DNA from: JBCFBK01 sp038562555
Lineage (GTDB): Bacteria > Bacteroidota > Bacteroidia > Bacteroidales > Prolixibacteraceae
Reading direction: 5' to 3'
DNA length: 64,000 bases
Assembly (NCBI GenBank): GCA_038562555.1
Contig: JBCFBK010000030.1
Coordinates: forward strand, 1 to 64,000
The stretch's first letter is position 1. The number at the start of each line of letters is the position of its first letter. The translations under genes and the position numbers were made by a program. A model generated the notes under the pieces. The model was not told the origin of the DNA and ran no database searches. It was given only the letters and a program-made list of their open reading frames with translations. Shown piece by piece: positions 27,739 through 35,918 of the stretch.

Positions 27739-28746
27739 TTACTTCCTGCGTGTCCGCCAGTATTGCCTGAAGCGCTCTTGTGTGATAATCCCGACCGGAC
27801 CTTTCACGATTCCTCCCTCTCCCCCGGTATCCTGAATACGGATTTCGATCAGGTTCTCCACTCCGGCCTTAAACACTCCCGGAGGAATAAAATAATTTCG
27901 AAGCTCCCGGTACATCGTTTGAGGGCGATGCGAGCCAAATTCACCGGTCTGTCCCACAACCTGCCCGTTGATCACAAGCTGGTCAACGTCATCAATTATA
28001 CCGGCTATCAGTACCAGCCGCTGATTCGCCAGGGCGGCCGGTACTTTTACTTTCCGGCTGTATACAGCGAAACCATCGTAATTAAACAGGCCCTGGTTTT
28101 CCCAGGCGCCGGGCACATGAATACTCACGGTATTCCCCGCTTCATAGCTGCGCCCTTTGTTAAACATCCACTCACCGCTCAGGTTAATATCGAAGGGCGG
28201 AATGCTCGTATCAACAAAAATTTTGACGTCGCCCGACTTGATCCCGCCTTCAAGATGGGAGTCGTAGACCCGGACCGCAATAATGTTTTTACCTCCAAAA
28301 TTCAGCAGTTCGTTCGGTATCTGATAAGAGCGCAGGGCGTTATAGGCAGTCACATGATCTGGCGGGAATGTGCCCGACTGCCCTATCTTAACCCCGTTAA
28401 CAAATACTTCATCAGCGTCATCAATGTACCCCAACCGAAGCACCAACGCATGATTTTTCAGAGCCGGCGGAATCGTGACTGCCGTACGATACCAGGCAAT
28501 CCCATCGTATCCCTCGTAACCGACGTCCTCCCACCGCGCAGGAACCCTGATCTGTGCCCAATCGGCATCATCATAACCGGAAGCCGACCATTTTTCATCA
28601 TCGCCGATCCGGAACTTCCAGAAACCTTTCAGGCTGATTTCTTCCGGGACAAAACCGTTAGCCGTGACAGCTATCGGTGCAAATACGGCCAGCAGCAGGA
28701 ACAATAACTGCCACCGGCTTCGGATTAACAGATACCTTTCAATCAT
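27739..28746 (-). CDS. Exported protein of two GH2-type sugar-binding sandwich domains
   Basis: A 335-residue exported protein with two repeats of a galactose-binding-like beta-sandwich (about 35-165 and 185-325), the fold that forms the N-terminal domain of GH2 beta-galactosidases. Repeat motifs: a start such as SLKGFWKFRIGD or NLSGEWMFN, VPARWEDVGYEGYDG or VPGAWENQGLFNYDG, then GYIDDADEVFVNG or GIIDDVDQLVING, and a closing GGI. There is no barrel or other catalytic domain, so it should bind rather than cut sugars. It follows a closely related gene by 5 bases. Confidence 0.75.
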   Translation of the reverse strand: MIERYLLIRSRWQLLFLLLAVFAPIAVTANGFVPEEISLKGFWKFRIGDDEKWSASGYDDADWAQIRVPARWEDVGYEGYDGIAWYRTAVTIPPALKNHALVLRLGYIDDADEVFVNGVKIGQSGTFPPDHVTAYNALRSYQIPNELLNFGGKNIIAVRVYDSHLEGGIKSGDVKIFVDTSIPPFDINLSGEWMFNKGRSYEAGNTVSIHVPGAWENQGLFNYDGFAVYSRKVKVPAALANQRLVLIAGIIDDVDQLVINGQVVGQTGEFGSHRPQTMYRELRNYFIPPGVFKAGVENLIEIRIQDTGGEGGIVKGPVGIITQERFRQYWRTRRK

Positions 28747-28751
28747 TGTCG

Positions 28752-29822
28752 TTAATCAAAAAGGTCAAGCAGATCCCAGAACGAAAAATTCCAGTCACCT
28801 ACACTGCCCGCCCGGTGTTTATCACTTATCTTAAGCGCAGCATCACGGGTTACGATTCCCACCGGCCCTTCATAAATGCCGCCCAATCCATGATGATCAG
28901 TTACCTCCACCGAAAGCAGGTTTTTACTTCTCAGCAGGTTTACCGGTATTTTATAGATTCTCATCAGGCTGAAAGCCATGTCGCGTCTGAATCGTGAATA
29001 TTGCGGCATATCTTCTGTCCGGCCAATAAGTGTGCCATTCAGGTAAACCTGATCAAGATCGTCAATTTTTCCCATTACCAGGTATAACTCCTTCCCTTTT
29101 AGCGATTCAGGCATGATAAACCGCTTACGGTACCAGGCAACCCCGTCATAATCGGCATATCCCTGGTTTTCCCAGGTCATTGGGACAAACAGTTCTTTCC
29201 ATGAAGCATCATTCAGACCCGGCGAATGCATATCTCCAAAATTATCGGTACTAAATTTCCAGGCCCCGCTCAGATCAACGCTCAGCATGTTCTGTTCCTG
29301 ATCGTAAAACAAACCAAAGTTTCCCGCACGAACAATCCCGCCATCCATCGCGGCATCGAAAACCCGGACCGCTATCACATTACCTGTTCTCTTCAGGAGC
29401 GATGCAGGAACGACATAGCGGCGTTCCACCGTATGTGCTGTTTCAAAATACGGAAAGAATTTTCCGGTCTGCCCGACGCGTTGCCCGTTAATAAATACCT
29501 CATCCACATCATCAATATAACCCAGGAAAAGGACAATATTGGCTTTTTCAGGAAGGACGCGCAGATTGAACTTTTTTTTGTACCACGCATAACCGTTATA
29601 ATCGGGGTAGTTGCTTTCCCAGCGGCCTGGAACTGTTACCCAATCCCAGCCGGTTGTTTCCAGCTTAGGATCCGCCCAGGCCGGGTCATCGCCGACTGTA
29701 AAGGCCCAGGAACCCCGCAGATCGGCAACAGAGAGCCAGTCGGCCGCTTTTAGTTGCCCAAAAGACAGCACGACCGGCATCATTACAAATAAAAATCTAA
29801 CGGTTATGAATGAAAAATGCAT
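28752..29822 (-). CDS. Exported protein of two GH2-type sugar-binding sandwich domains, paralogue
   Basis: A 356-residue exported protein (signal sequence to ~26) built like the next gene: two sandwich repeats (~30-170 and ~185-330) with VPGRWESNYPDYNGYAWY, GYIDDVDEVFINGQRVGQTG, VPMTWENQGYADYDGVAWYR and GKIDDLDQVYLNG. A short extra tail ending FSFWDLLDLFD follows the second repeat. The gene pair probably arose by duplication of a two-domain protein. No catalytic residues of GH2 are present. Its position beside PUL1 suggests surface or periplasmic glycan capture, which is inference. Confidence 0.75.
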   Translation of the reverse strand: MHFSFITVRFLFVMMPVVLSFGQLKAADWLSVADLRGSWAFTVGDDPAWADPKLETTGWDWVTVPGRWESNYPDYNGYAWYKKKFNLRVLPEKANIVLFLGYIDDVDEVFINGQRVGQTGKFFPYFETAHTVERRYVVPASLLKRTGNVIAVRVFDAAMDGGIVRAGNFGLFYDQEQNMLSVDLSGAWKFSTDNFGDMHSPGLNDASWKELFVPMTWENQGYADYDGVAWYRKRFIMPESLKGKELYLVMGKIDDLDQVYLNGTLIGRTEDMPQYSRFRRDMAFSLMRIYKIPVNLLRSKNLLSVEVTDHHGLGGIYEGPVGIVTRDAALKISDKHRAGSVGDWNFSFWDLLDLFD

Positions 29823-29870
29823 TTAAAATGATTTTAAAACCACGTACCAAGTTACTCAAACTTCTCAGTC

Positions 29871-30236
29871 TTACCATGCCTTATAGCGTAATTCAAGATT
29901 AACGCGCAACACTTTTCCCGCAAGTTGCTCATCTACCCTTATTTTGTTTTCTGCAAGAACATACCGGACAAATTCGGTAGCATCACAATTTCTGCATTTT
30001 GCCCGGACGAATTCCAGTTGATTTTTATCATTAACAAGAACGATAAGTTCAACTTTTTCTTTCATCGTGCTGATGTCACGTTCATAAAAATAGTTCCGGT
30101 ACTGGTTCATCTCATCCGAAAAAGCTCTTTTCAGCTTCAGAGATGCCTCGTTCCTTGCCTCTTCCATGGATGTTTCCCCTGCGTAAGCGCCACATGTGAG
30201 CGCAATCATCAAAAAAGAAATTAAAATTGTTTTCAT
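29871..30236 (-). CDS. Small secreted protein of unknown function
   Basis: A 121-residue protein with a signal peptide ending TCGAYA. The mature part is charged, with a helical first half (EEARNEASLKLKRAF) and a second half of beta character (KVELIVLVNDKNQLEFVRA, RVNLELRYK) and a single CRNC pair. The second half loosely resembles the small TonB-C-like domains of Bacteroidota secreted proteins, but I cannot assign a function. Upstream are a TAGCTTTG -7 box and four phased TGACAT repeats, which suggests control by a regulator, possibly the response regulator encoded next door. Confidence 0.6.
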   Translation of the reverse strand: MKTILISFLMIALTCGAYAGETSMEEARNEASLKLKRAFSDEMNQYRNYFYERDISTMKEKVELIVLVNDKNQLEFVRAKCRNCDATEFVRYVLAENKIRVDEQLAGKVLRVNLELRYKAW

Positions 30237-30282
30237 GACTTTGTTTTGTTTTCTGTTTATAATCTGTTCCCTATATACAATG

Positions 30283-30357
30283 CAAAGCTAGGGCAGACAT
30301 GTAAGCTGCATGTCAGACCGGTATCATATGATGTCAGGGAAATGTCATAAATTGTCA
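30283..30357 (-). promoter_or_regulatory. Promoter with four phased TGACAT repeats
   Basis: TAGCTTTG (30283-30290, minus strand) fits the -7 box of the small secreted protein gene. Upstream on the same strand lie TGACAT at 30310-30315, 30331-30336 and 30342-30347 and TGACAA at 30352-30357, with start distances of 21, 11 and 10 bases, i.e. on one face of the helix. This is the arrangement expected for an OmpR-family activator. Confidence 0.5.
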
Positions 30358-30370
30358 GACCCTTATGCCG

Positions 30371-30891
30371 GGCGGCACTTACTTTTTTCTTCAGCAAAAA
30401 AAGTAAGCAAAAATGCCGCCGCTGAACCTTGTCGGCTAAATTTTGGGCTGCGTTTCGCTAAAAGCAACGAACTCCTCCCTGCGGTCGTCAGACAGCGTTG
30501 CTTTTTTTGCGCTTCACTTCACCAAAATTTTTAACGCCTCCAGGCTTAGGCGGACCGAAGACTGCATAGCAAACGAATGGTGAAGGTCTGGATAAGGATG
30601 AACGGAAAGTTCTTGCTATGCGATCCAGTGGCCTTGGTTTCGGAGCCGGGGTACCCATTTGGATTCAAAAGGATGTTCCGAAGGAAAAGAAAAGGCTGTC
30701 TGACGACCACAGGGAGGAGTTCCTTTTCATTTACATTAGACGTTTCTCACGCTCGGCAAAGCTCAAACAAGTTTGGCTTTGCTCTCGCTTAATCGAAACG
30801 TCCTTTAATCCTTGAATCCTTAATGGGTCGGTGAGAAACCTAAGCCTTGACTTTTTTTGATTATTTTTTTGTGTCAAGACAAAAAAGTGAT
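30371..30891. repeat. Extragenic element with nested inverted repeats, no gene
   Basis: A non-coding stretch of about 520 bases. It begins with GGCGGCA + CTTACTTTTTT pairing with AAAAAAGTAAG and TGCCGCC (30371-30420) and ends with a TTTTTTGT/ACAAAAAA stem around CTTGAC (about 30863-30891). Inside, a 28-base arm at 30469-30496 (GAACTCCTCCCTGC...) pairs with 30695-30722 with one mismatch, and GCATAGCAA (30564-30572) pairs with TTGCTATGC (30613-30621), so the whole folds back on itself. Short open frames in it are by-products of this symmetry. The right-hand stem may also end the response-regulator transcript. No transposase is present. Confidence 0.65.
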
Positions 30892-30914
30892 TGGGGTCCG
30901 GAGTGAAACCCCGT

Positions 30915-31598
30915 TTACAGCACCAGCTTATACCCGACCCCGTGAACGGTTATAATATGCTGTGTTCCTCCCGGACAATCGATCTTTTGCCGGAGACTGA
31001 CAATAAAGTTATCGACGGTGCGGGCCGACGGCTGGTAATCCATTCCCCATACCTGATTCAGGAAATCGTCGCGTCCCACGATCTTTCCGGCATGACGGTA
31101 CAGCAGGTAAAGAATTTCATATTCCCGGTGCGACATTTTCACGGGAATACCGTCGCAGAATGCCTCATAGGCTTCGAACGAAACGCTCAGATTTCCAATG
31201 GTCACCAGTCCGTTTTGAATGCCTTTGCTCCGGGCTGTCGTGCGCCGCAGGATGACTTTGATCCGGGCCAGCAGTTCGCGCAAACTAAAAGGTTTTGTCA
31301 TATAATCGTCGGCACCGAGTTCCAGTCCCAGTACCTTATCCATTTCTTCGCCACGTGCGGTGAGCAGGATGACGGGGGTTTCAATGCCCGCTGCCCTGGC
31401 CTTTTTGCAGACATCGAAACCCGACATTCCGGGAAGCATCACATCGAGCAAAACAAGGTCATACGGTTTCGATTGCATCTGTTTCAGCCCGTCATCACCT
31501 CGCGAAGCCGTTTCGACCTCATAGCCTTCGAATTCCAGGTTGTCGCGCAGACCGGTAAGCATGGCCTGCTCATCTTCAATGATCAGTACTTTAAACAT
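30915..31598 (-). CDS. OmpR/PhoB-family response regulator
   Basis: A 227-residue two-component regulator. Receiver domain ~1-120 with acidic pocket Glu8-Asp9, phospho-acceptor Asp52 (LVLLDVMLPG) and the conserved Lys in DYMTKPF; winged-helix DNA-binding domain ~130-227 (SHREYEILYLLYRHAG, ARTVDNFIVSLRQKI, ITVHGVGYKL). It overlaps the histidine kinase gene by 8 bases, so the pair is cotranscribed and coupled. The targets are not known; the phased TGACAT array at the end of this intergenic region is a candidate site. Confidence 0.93.
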   Translation of the reverse strand: MFKVLIIEDEQAMLTGLRDNLEFEGYEVETASRGDDGLKQMQSKPYDLVLLDVMLPGMSGFDVCKKARAAGIETPVILLTARGEEMDKVLGLELGADDYMTKPFSLRELLARIKVILRRTTARSKGIQNGLVTIGNLSVSFEAYEAFCDGIPVKMSHREYEILYLLYRHAGKIVGRDDFLNQVWGMDYQPSARTVDNFIVSLRQKIDCPGGTQHIITVHGVGYKLVL

Positions 31599-33132
31599 GG
31601 AGGTTTTCTTTTAGAGGAAATTTCAGGATAAATGTACTGCCCTCGCCGGGCTTACTGCGAACGGAAACCGTACCGCCGTGCGCTTTCATCATTCGTTTCA
31701 CCAGGTTTAAACCAAGGCCTGAACCTTTTTCTTTGTGAGCGAGATCACCTTCAGTTACGCGGTAGAACTGGTCAAAAATATATTTCTGATGGCGTGCAGC
31801 GATGCCGATCCCGTTATCTTCAACCTCAACCACAATCTGTCCCGGTCGTTTTAAAAGCCGGATTTCGATCGTCGGCTCTGTGGCATCGGTGTATTTAATG
31901 GCATTGTCGATCAGGTTGACCAGGATATCTTTTACGGAATCCGGATCGGCGTGGATGGTCAGCTCATCCTGCCCGGTTGTAAAGGTACATTTAACGCGTG
32001 CGTTCTTGAGATGAGCATCGACGGAGCGAATAACACGGGGTATGAATTCGCCGAGTTTCAATGGCTCGAAGTGATAGATGCGGCGGTTTTTCTCCAGCCG
32101 TGAAAAATCGAGGATCCGGTTAACGATCTCTGTGAGGCGCAGGCTTTCGCGGTGGATCGCTTTCAGATATTCTTCACGCTTCTGTTCGGTCTTAAGTCGT
32201 TTCAGCATCAATGTTTCCGAATACATACTGATCAGTGCCAGCGGCGTTCGGATTTCGTGCGATACGTTCGAAACAAACTCGGCTTTTATCCCGGCAAGCC
32301 TGATCTCCCTGCGAATGTTTACGATCACAAACAAAAACCCGAGCACCACGACCAAACTTAAACCGATCAACAGCAGGTTGTCGCGCTGCGAGCGCTCCGT
32401 TGCCAGTTCAGAAACACTCTTCGATTTCATCCGGATGCCCAGTTCGTGATCAGGTAAATACCACATTTTTGCCGTCAGAAAGGTGGAATCGGGTTCAGCT
32501 CCGTCATCAGTTGCATAAATGAGCTGGTTATCTTTGGTGCTCCGGATCCTGATATAGAAAATTTCCTGCGAGATCTGCTGAATTTGCGGGCGCAGATTCA
32601 GATCAACAAAAGTTTTCAAATCGACGACAAACTGACAGCAAATTTTACCCTTTCCATCGGTCGGAAGAAAACAATAGGTGATTTGATCGTCCGAGCTTTC
32701 CGAGTGCAGCTTCTGATACTTATCTTTCAACAAATTGCGCATAAACTCTACCGTTTGGGGATCGGGCCAACCGGAAAAACCTGCCGGCTCACCCTCGCGG
32801 GTATGCTCGGCAATCACCTTTCTATTGCCCAGATCCAGGAAGCGAATCGCCCGAAGCGCCTGATTGTTCTGAAAAAGGCTGATCATAAATGAACGCATCA
32901 GTTCACCGTCGGTTTCAACCGGCTGATCGAGCGTCTGACTCCATTGTTTCAGTACATTTTCCGAATACTGGTTCACGGCATACAGGATCGATTCGAGTTG
33001 TTTGGAAAACACCCGTTCCACCATTTTTTCGTTTTTGCTCAGGGCGGAATATTCCCTCACCAGGTAGAAACCCAGCGGCAGAGCCACAATAAGCAATAAA
33101 ACCAGACTTATTTTAACGAAGGTCCGGAACAT
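31591..33132 (-). CDS. Sensor histidine kinase
   Basis: A 513-residue inner-membrane kinase: first membrane helix ~5-25, a periplasmic sensor region of about 220 residues without a recognised domain, a second membrane helix ~252-273, then HisKA with EFVSNVSHEIRTPLAL (phospho-acceptor His292) and an HATPase domain with NLIDNAIKYTDA, VEDNGIGIAARH and GSGLGLNLVKRMM. It would phosphorylate the response regulator encoded directly downstream. The stimulus is unknown. The promoter region carries an inverted repeat near a TACCTTTA box. Confidence 0.92.
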   Translation of the reverse strand: MFRTFVKISLVLLLIVALPLGFYLVREYSALSKNEKMVERVFSKQLESILYAVNQYSENVLKQWSQTLDQPVETDGELMRSFMISLFQNNQALRAIRFLDLGNRKVIAEHTREGEPAGFSGWPDPQTVEFMRNLLKDKYQKLHSESSDDQITYCFLPTDGKGKICCQFVVDLKTFVDLNLRPQIQQISQEIFYIRIRSTKDNQLIYATDDGAEPDSTFLTAKMWYLPDHELGIRMKSKSVSELATERSQRDNLLLIGLSLVVVLGFLFVIVNIRREIRLAGIKAEFVSNVSHEIRTPLALISMYSETLMLKRLKTEQKREEYLKAIHRESLRLTEIVNRILDFSRLEKNRRIYHFEPLKLGEFIPRVIRSVDAHLKNARVKCTFTTGQDELTIHADPDSVKDILVNLIDNAIKYTDATEPTIEIRLLKRPGQIVVEVEDNGIGIAARHQKYIFDQFYRVTEGDLAHKEKGSGLGLNLVKRMMKAHGGTVSVRSKPGEGSTFILKFPLKENLHV

Positions 33133-33164
33133 AAGCGACTGTTGATGTTTTGCTGTCGATCTGC

Positions 33165-33198
33165 TAAAGGTACAAAATCAGCGCGACACTCTGATTTT
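33165..33198. promoter_or_regulatory. Inverted repeat at the histidine kinase promoter
   Basis: TACCTTTA on the minus strand (33165-33172) is one base off the TAnnTTTG -7 consensus and lies about 33 bases before the kinase start. Directly upstream, AAAATCAG (33174-33181) and CTGATTTT (33191-33198) form an 8-base inverted repeat with a 9-base gap, a possible operator. Confidence 0.35.
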
Positions 33199-33241
33199 TT
33201 GTATAGACGTGTTTTTTAAAAAAGCGTTACAGTTTTTCTTT

Positions 33242-33469
33242 CTACTTCAGGGGAACGATTAACGAATCGACAAGGCCTCCCTGCTCATTACGGATTTCCA
33301 CCTTGATCCCCTCAGGAGCCGTATGGGCCTTCACCACGGTATTATTGGCGTTGACGATAACCGGGAATTTCATTTCGCCCCGGCATCTTTCCGAATATAC
33401 TGGCTTTGCCTGGTCGTTGGTCGTAAAGGTGAGCGGTTTAGACCTGTACGCATTCGTTGCCGGGTAATT
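33242..33469 (-). pseudogene. 3' remnant of an unknown gene
   Basis: A 75-codon open stretch without a start codon, reading NYPATNAYRSKPLTF near its beginning and IKVEIRNEQGGLVDSLIVPL at its end. It has protein-like composition and looks like the C-terminal beta-sandwich end of a larger exported protein; I cannot name the family. It lies behind the terminator of PUL2, so it is probably not expressed. Together with the inverted repeat and the terminator it accounts for most of the 475-base gap between the kinase and GH95. Confidence 0.5.
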
Positions 33470-33516
33470 TTACAAGCTTAGTTTAAATAACAAATGAATA
33501 TAGGCAATATAGATTC

Positions 33517-33545
33517 AAAAAGTTGCCCTTGTGAGGCAACTTTTT
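33517..33545 (-). terminator. Terminator at the end of PUL2
   Basis: AAAAAGTTGCC and GGCAACTTTTT form an 11-base perfect stem with a 7-base loop. The T run follows on either strand, so it can act in both directions. It lies about 60 bases after the GH95 stop and closes the long minus-strand operon. Confidence 0.8.
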
Positions 33546-33607
33546 AAAAATACAACCCAACTTAGATAAAATGGCGATATCGTATTAATGATAACGAACC
33601 AGACAAA

Positions 33608-35914
33608 TTACAAATACAACGTAACAGTACCGTTGGGAAGCAAGCGGATGATCAGCAAATCATTTTCAGAATTGACCTCCTGATCGTGATCTCCTTTTAC
33701 CTTAAACTCATCTGATATAAACGGATTCTTCAGTTTACATATTCCTCCCTTCTCCGAAGTAATGATCACCTTTTGCATCTTACCTTCCGCCCGCGAAGCC
33801 GAAACAAGAAAAGCGCCGGTAGCTCGCAGGGAGTGGAATGAGACATCTTTCCAGGAAGAGGGTATTGCCGGGAAAAGATGGATTACCCCGGTGTGACTCT
33901 GCAGCAGCATCTCCTGGATACCTGAAGCAAAGGCAAAATTACCTTCAAGGGTAAACGGGCGGTATTTAAAATTTGAGTATCCGCGATCATGTTGTTCTCC
34001 GTTCACGTGGAAACTGTTGGGAAGCGTGAAATTTTCGGCAAAGATCCGAAGGGTTTCGGCAGCCTTCTCCCCTTCAAATGCCCGCGCGTACAGACTCCCC
34101 AGCCAACTGAAGGAATAACCGCACCACCAGTCCGTTCCTCTTTGTTCCAGGTTCTTCAGTGTTGACCGGATGATCTCTTGATCTTCTTTTCCGTTTGACC
34201 AGTCGATCACTCCCAGCGGGTGCCAGCCAACCAGGTGGGAAAAATGCCGGTGCGATTCGGTATAATCCTGACCGGGTGCAAATGCAAGTCCTCCTTTTTC
34301 ATCCAGGGCAAATTCAGGCCATTCATTCAAAATAGTCCGCCATTTAAGCGAATCATTTGTTTCACCAAGTTCTCCGGCCAGTTCTGAAGCCTTTTCAAAA
34401 GTCCACCGGATCATCGCCAGATCGAAATTGGTGGTTTGACGGAACCATGCTTCCGGTGAATTATTAAAAATCTCAGGACTCGAACTGACAGGCAGCTTTC
34501 GTTTACCGCTTTGATCCTTTACAGAAATCGCGTCAAAATACTGTGCGACGTCTTTCAGCCACGGGTATGCCCTTTCTTTCAGAAAAGTCTCATCCTGTGA
34601 ATAAACCCAATGCAGGTAAAAGTGATGAGCCAGCCAGGCGGCTACCGTCGGTCCCAGGGAATACTGGATCCATCCCCCCATAGGTTCGCCGGTCAGCGTG
34701 GTTACCCCGGGAACGTTCAAGCCCTCGGTATCGAAATAGGCTTTCGTATATTTCTTAAAGGTGTCCCTGTATTTCCATAACCAGTTTGTAAAACCAGATT
34801 CAAGATCAAGATAATTCCCGGCATAGGCAGGCCAGTAGCTCAACTGCGTATTCAGGTCATGATGAAAATCGCCCTTCCATGGTGGCAATTTCCCGTTATC
34901 GGCCGTCCATACCGCCTGGAGTGAAATGGGAGGCGAGTCCGGCCGGGCCACTGAACCGAATTTATAGCATTCCAGGTAATACTGTTTTTCCAGTACCGGA
35001 TCGGGAAGGGAAACAGACGATTTCGACCAGAAGTTTTTCCACCAGCCACAGTGGGCATCGAAAGCTGTTTCAAAACCGGTTCCGTGAAGCAGGTCAGCCA
35101 CCAGAGAACCGGCCTTTTCCCCGCCGGCTCCCTCCGAAAAGGATGAGCTTATGCTCCAGACCCCGGTCAGGGTATTCGCTGCCGACTTCCAGGCCACCGC
35201 CACCTCGTATTCAAAACCATTCCATCCCTTTTGCCTGTAAATCTGTTTCTCAGGCGTTGCGACCACGTTCCCCTGCTCGTAACCCAGCCGTTGCAGATCG
35301 AGCCCGGCAACCGGATTTCCGCCAACCGAATCTTTTCCGCTTCCATACGCGGGAGGGATCACCTGAGGAGTTAGATCCCCCTGAATATTTGTAAATCTGA
35401 ACCAACCGGACTGACGATCTGCCTGAACAAAAGTTTCGAGCCGGGTTTTGTTTTCCCACTCCACCCGGCATAATGCGCTGACGATGTCCAGTTCCACCCG
35501 CTTTATTTTTCCCAGGCTGCTGATGTCAAATTCCAGCGCCGCGCCCGGTATTTTTGACGGCGCCGGCATCTGGTCGTAAGGAACATCGAACAGTTCCTGA
35601 ACCGCTTTATAGTTATTTTTGTCAAGTTGCTCCTGTACCCACCGGTAGCTGAACTCCGGACGGGAAAGGTTATCCATCGGACGCAGGTCCCACAGATCGG
35701 CCCGATCAAGCGAAAATCGCAGGTTACTGTCTTTCTGCCAGACCAGCGCTCCCAGCATCCCGTTCCCCAGCGGAATCGCTTCATCCCAAACGGTAGCCGG
35801 CTTTTGAAACTGCAGATTACCGGCAGCAATCCTGCTTTCCGCGTTCTCCCGACAACAGGATAGAAACCCCCATTGCAGGCTCAGTAAAAGAATTATTGCA
35901 CAAGAGATTTTCAT
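33608..35914 (-). CDS. GH95-type alpha-L-fucosidase/galactosidase, lipoprotein
   Basis: A 768-residue protein with a lipoprotein-like signal (GFLSCC, Cys20 or 21). The N-terminal sandwich begins with PATVWDEAIPLGNGMLGALVW, the GH95 signature; the helical barrel holds SLQAVWTADNG, then HHDLNTQLSYWPAY with the Asn expected to assist catalysis, and SHRHFSHLVGWHPLG further on. GH95 enzymes cleave terminal alpha-1,2-L-fucose (some act on L-galactose) with inversion. It is the last gene of PUL2, four bases downstream of a DUF6067 gene, and suggests that the PUL2 substrate carries alpha-1,2-fucose or a similar cap. Confidence 0.87.
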   Translation of the reverse strand: MKISCAIILLLSLQWGFLSCCRENAESRIAAGNLQFQKPATVWDEAIPLGNGMLGALVWQKDSNLRFSLDRADLWDLRPMDNLSRPEFSYRWVQEQLDKNNYKAVQELFDVPYDQMPAPSKIPGAALEFDISSLGKIKRVELDIVSALCRVEWENKTRLETFVQADRQSGWFRFTNIQGDLTPQVIPPAYGSGKDSVGGNPVAGLDLQRLGYEQGNVVATPEKQIYRQKGWNGFEYEVAVAWKSAANTLTGVWSISSSFSEGAGGEKAGSLVADLLHGTGFETAFDAHCGWWKNFWSKSSVSLPDPVLEKQYYLECYKFGSVARPDSPPISLQAVWTADNGKLPPWKGDFHHDLNTQLSYWPAYAGNYLDLESGFTNWLWKYRDTFKKYTKAYFDTEGLNVPGVTTLTGEPMGGWIQYSLGPTVAAWLAHHFYLHWVYSQDETFLKERAYPWLKDVAQYFDAISVKDQSGKRKLPVSSSPEIFNNSPEAWFRQTTNFDLAMIRWTFEKASELAGELGETNDSLKWRTILNEWPEFALDEKGGLAFAPGQDYTESHRHFSHLVGWHPLGVIDWSNGKEDQEIIRSTLKNLEQRGTDWWCGYSFSWLGSLYARAFEGEKAAETLRIFAENFTLPNSFHVNGEQHDRGYSNFKYRPFTLEGNFAFASGIQEMLLQSHTGVIHLFPAIPSSWKDVSFHSLRATGAFLVSASRAEGKMQKVIITSEKGGICKLKNPFISDEFKVKGDHDQEVNSENDLLIIRLLPNGTVTLYL

Positions 35915-35918
35915 ACGT

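Noticed and set aside
27688..28707. A 339-codon + strand frame opposite the jelly-roll gene
   Set aside because: Shadow of the sense gene, which has a signal peptide and two recognisable domains; no start signals on the + strand.
30310..30815. Three short + strand open frames
   Set aside because: They lie in the nested palindromic element, lack start signals and follow from its symmetry.
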